In this document: positions 5,813-7,426 of the stretch, piece by piece
Layout of the letters: each line of letters starts with the position of its first letter
Numbering within the stretch: position 1 is the first letter of the stretch
Source: Chloroflexi bacterium UBA6077
GTDB taxonomy: Bacteria > Chloroflexota > UBA6077
Assembly: GCA_002436065.1 (NCBI GenBank)
Contig: DIXP01000028.1
Location: forward strand, 1 to 7,426
Direction: 5' to 3'
Length of the DNA: 7,426 bases
Program-made: the position numbers and the translations under genes
Notes under the pieces: generated by a model
What the model saw: only the letters and a program-made list of their open reading frames with translations
What the model was told of the DNA's origin: nothing
The model's database searches: none

Positions 5813-7093
5813 CTAGTCGGGGGGAGGGGCGGCGCCGTCGCGGGAGAAGACGCGGGAGAACATCCTGGGGAGCCTCTGGCGCCAGGCCGAGGGCAGCAGG
5901 ATGTCCATGGCGTCGTCCACGGTGACGATCCCCTGGAGTCGGTCCTGGTCGTCCACCACCGGCACGGCCAGCAGGTTGTACTTGGCGATCACCTTGGCCA
6001 CCGTCTCCTGCTTCTCGTTCAGGTTGACGGTGACGGGGTCTCGGTACACCAGGTCGGCGAGGCTCTGGTCGGGGCGGGCGATGATAAGATCGCGGAGGGA
6101 GACCGTGCCGACCAGCTTCTCCTCCGGGCCGTCGACCACGTAGAGGGTGTAGACGTCCTCCACGTGCTGGGCCGTCTCCCTGAGCTGCTCCATTGCCTCG
6201 CTCACGCGGAGCGTCCCGGTGAGAGAGATGTACTCCGTGGTCATGATGCCGCCGGCAGAGTCCTCGGGGTAGGCGAGTAGCTCGCGGACGTCCTGGGACT
6301 CGGCTTCCTCCATGAGTGCGAGCAGCTCGGCGGCCTTGGAGGGGGGCATATCGGCGAGGACGTCTGCGGCGTCGTCCGGGCTCATCTCCTCCAGGATGTC
6401 GGCGGCCCGGTTGCTCTCCATCTCCTTCAGGATCTGTACCTGCCGTCGGGAGGACACCTCCTCCAGGGTGTCGGCGGCGGTCTCGTCGTCCATGGCCTCG
6501 ATGAGGGAGGAGCTTTCGCGGACGGATAGCTGGTCCACGATGTCCGCGAGGTCCGAGGGGTGGATCCTGGGGATGGTGGTGCTGGGCGCGATGATCTGGA
6601 GGCTGGGGGAGGGGCCCGGGACCGGTTGCACGTTCTCCCATGGGATCAGGTGGTCCTCCGGCCGAATCCCGACGAGCCTGATGGCGCGGTCGATGCCGAG
6701 TCTGCGGAAGAGCCCCTTGGTGCTGGGGTCGAGCGCGAGGACTCGATAGTGGCTGTTGGTCTTGGCGAGCTGTATATCGTTGACGCGGCCCACGCGGTGG
6801 CCGTGGAGGTCGGTTAGCTGTCGGTCGAGCACCTGCTCCGAGAGCAGGATGTCGCCCTCGCGCTGTTCGTAGAGCACAATGTATCGCTTGGTTACGTTCA
6901 GGTGGATGGTGCTCTGGATCTCGGACACCTGCTCCCAGGCGACGGCGAAGCGTTCGTGGCTTGCGCCGACCACTACCAGCGCCTTCACCGTCGGGAAGCT
7001 GCCTCCCGAGGCGACCAGGTCCCTCAATTTCCCCAGGGCCATCCCCTTTGCATCTACCACAGGGCGGCCAATCATCTGGCTGACGAGGAGCAT
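5813..7093 (-). CDS. PRC-barrel / MgtE_N / twin CBS domain protein without membrane domain
   Basis: A 426-residue soluble protein. Residues about 4-75 and 85-160 look like two PRC-barrel domains (VGRVNDIQLA at 102-111 is typical). Residues 178-278 match the MgtE N-terminal superhelical domain, with repeated short acidic units such as MDDETAADTLEE, AADILEEMSPDD and AADVLADM. SAGGIMTTEYISL (279-291) is the MgtE hallmark that joins this domain to two CBS domains, about 283-340 and 346-400. True MgtE channels then have five membrane helices; here only a basic tail (401-426) remains. In MgtE the N and CBS domains sense Mg2+ and close the channel, so this is probably a cytosolic cation- or nucleotide-sensing regulator; in other genomes such proteins often sit beside metal transporters. 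None is adjacent here, though corA is in the window. The ATG is preceded by GGAGGTGG at 7-nt spacing inside a hairpin. Confidence 0.9.
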   Translation of the reverse strand: MLLVSQMIGRPVVDAKGMALGKLRDLVASGGSFPTVKALVVVGASHERFAVAWEQVSEIQSTIHLNVTKRYIVLYEQREGDILLSEQVLDRQLTDLHGHRVGRVNDIQLAKTNSHYRVLALDPSTKGLFRRLGIDRAIRLVGIRPEDHLIPWENVQPVPGPSPSLQIIAPSTTIPRIHPSDLADIVDQLSVRESSSLIEAMDDETAADTLEEVSSRRQVQILKEMESNRAADILEEMSPDDAADVLADMPPSKAAELLALMEEAESQDVRELLAYPEDSAGGIMTTEYISLTGTLRVSEAMEQLRETAQHVEDVYTLYVVDGPEEKLVGTVSLRDLIIARPDQSLADLVYRDPVTVNLNEKQETVAKVIAKYNLLAVPVVDDQDRLQGIVTVDDAMDILLPSAWRQRLPRMFSRVFSRDGAAPPPD

Positions 7094-7100
7094 AAAGAAA

Positions 7101-7127
7101 CCACCTCCTTCTCCAGATTAGAGGTGG
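7101..7127 (-). promoter_or_regulatory. Hairpin sequestering the CBS gene Shine-Dalgarno
   Basis: On the minus strand CCACCTC (7127-7121) pairs with GAGGTGG (7107-7101) across a 13-nt loop: seven perfect pairs plus a possible G-U. The 3' arm is the core of the Shine-Dalgarno sequence GGAGGTGG that serves ATG 7093, so this fold would block translation start. Confidence 0.6.
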
Positions 7128-7196
7128 CATTCCCCTCGACGGCAGGCAGCCCGAAAGCGGTAGGGGGCAGCGGCCAAGGCCCGCGGCCGGCATGCG

Positions 7197-7215
7197 CTAC
7201 ATAGGGGTCACCTCC
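7197..7215 (-). promoter_or_regulatory. Shine-Dalgarno with ATG-TAG start-stop in the leader
   Basis: GGAGGTG (7215-7209), six bases, then ATG (7202-7200) directly followed by TAG (7199-7197). The ribosome binding site is as good as that of the real gene, yet only a start codon and a stop codon follow. GGAGGTG here could also pair with the anti-Shine-Dalgarno segment at 7127-7121. Confidence 0.45.
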
Positions 7216-7291
7216 GCCACGAAGCGGGAAACGTCACCAGAGACTATTCGGTTGTGCCGGACGTTACGTTCTCCGCCGGAACTATCAGCTT

Positions 7292-7420
7292 CCATAAGGT
7301 CCAGAGTATTTCCTTTGGTTGACCGTGACAAAACGCGATCCGACCACATACTGCAATAGTACGGCCACCCTGTGGGGGTGTCAAGGCGAATTCAGAGGGT
7401 CCTGAGAATGCACCATAAGG
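7292..7420. repeat. CCATAAGG direct repeats flanking the CBS gene promoter
   Basis: CCATAAGG occurs at 7292-7299 and 7413-7420, each followed by two variable bases and CAG, 121 bp apart. One copy lies upstream of the -35 and one inside the leader. They may be a pair of protein-binding sites, or chance. Confidence 0.35.
7356..7384 (-). promoter_or_regulatory. Sigma-70-type promoter of the CBS gene
   Basis: Minus strand: perfect -35 TTGACA (7384-7379), a 17-bp spacer, and TACTAT (7361-7356; four of six). The spacer contains the dyad CACCC-N5-GGGTG, which begins in the last two bases of the -35. This is the best-spaced promoter in the window. Confidence 0.68.
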
Positions 7421-7426
7421 ATCAGG

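Larger units (their letters stand above)
7094..7355 (-). promoter_or_regulatory. Long 5' leader of the CBS gene
   Basis: If transcription starts about 7 nt after the -10 box, the leader is roughly 255 nt, long for a bacterial gene. No gene is encoded in 7094-7426 that I can support. The leader holds a start-stop mini-ORF with strong Shine-Dalgarno (7197-7215) and a hairpin that hides the CBS gene's own Shine-Dalgarno (7101-7127). I compared it by eye with M-box, yybP-ykoY, NiCo and c-di-AMP riboswitch consensus motifs and found no match, so no ligand is proposed. Confidence 0.5.

Noticed and set aside
4731..5816. A 361-codon plus-strand frame ending in HPDPLPRGEG.
   Set aside because: Out-of-frame reading of the MFS gene that runs into the hairpin repeat; that ending is the familiar false translation of this repeat.
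4944..7193. A 749-codon open frame on the minus strand covering the end of the MFS gene, the convergent gap and the CBS gene.
   Set aside because: It is a G+C-rich shadow: Arg/Pro/Gly/Ser-heavy, no recognisable domain, and it overlaps the antisense of the MFS gene and another frame of the CBS gene, both of which have clear family motifs.
7094..7355. M-box, manganese (yybP-ykoY) or NiCo riboswitch in the CBS gene leader.
   Set aside because: None of the conserved consensus blocks could be found by eye; only the switch-like Shine-Dalgarno pairing is supported. An Infernal search against Rfam would decide.
7371..7426. TPP riboswitch fragment on the plus strand (GGGGGTGTC, CCTGAGA, ACC).
   Set aside because: CTGAGA is present, but the required ACCTGATC does not follow; instead GGATCAGG, its partial complement, appears. 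The window ends before the rest could be seen.

Overview
This is a G+C-rich bacterial chromosomal segment with seven protein genes, no rRNA, tRNA or CRISPR array, and no recognisable transposase or phage gene. GTG and TTG starts occur beside ATG. Intergenic spaces carry G/C-rich hairpin repeats of the kind scattered through many large bacterial genomes. Gene content (a PRC-barrel/MgtE_N/CBS protein without membrane domain, an N-terminally extended GreA, an Fsr-like MFS carrier) makes me think of Chloroflexota, perhaps a Dehalococcoidia-like lineage. That is a weak inference from family memory, not a sequence match.

Layout, left to right. Positions 1-137 hold G/C-rich hairpin repeats. Then come two plus-strand genes: a PhnP-type metallo-beta-lactamase-fold hydrolase (138-908) and a CorA-family divalent cation channel (979-1956) with its own promoter-like sequence. 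A convergent gap (1957-2203) carries five hairpins, among them terminator-like structures for both strands. Next is a minus-strand pair: a GreA-type transcript cleavage factor with an extra N-terminal domain (3561-2710), followed after 2 nt by a zinc-ribbon Nudix hydrolase (2707-2204). An 83-bp divergent promoter region (3562-3644) separates these from plus-strand rsmG (3645-4436, 16S rRNA methyltransferase) and an MFS transporter resembling the fosmidomycin-resistance family (4468-5700). A second convergent gap (5701-5812) has a 9-bp tandem repeat and another hairpin repeat. The last gene, on the minus strand (7093-5813), encodes PRC-barrel, PRC-barrel, MgtE_N, CBS, CBS, with no membrane part. 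It has a long (about 255 nt) predicted leader behind a good sigma-70-type promoter, and the window ends just upstream of that promoter.

The genes are mostly housekeeping: divalent cation handling (CorA; MgtE-like regulatory module), transcription fidelity and nucleotide clean-up (GreA plus Nudix, probably co-translated), ribosome modification (RsmG), and efflux. I saw no defence island or dedicated new system. The two best leads are the fusion of a tyrosine-recombinase-type SAM-like domain to GreA, and the leader of the CBS gene, where an anti-Shine-Dalgarno segment sits between two near-identical Shine-Dalgarno sequences, the upstream one serving an ATG-TAG start-stop.
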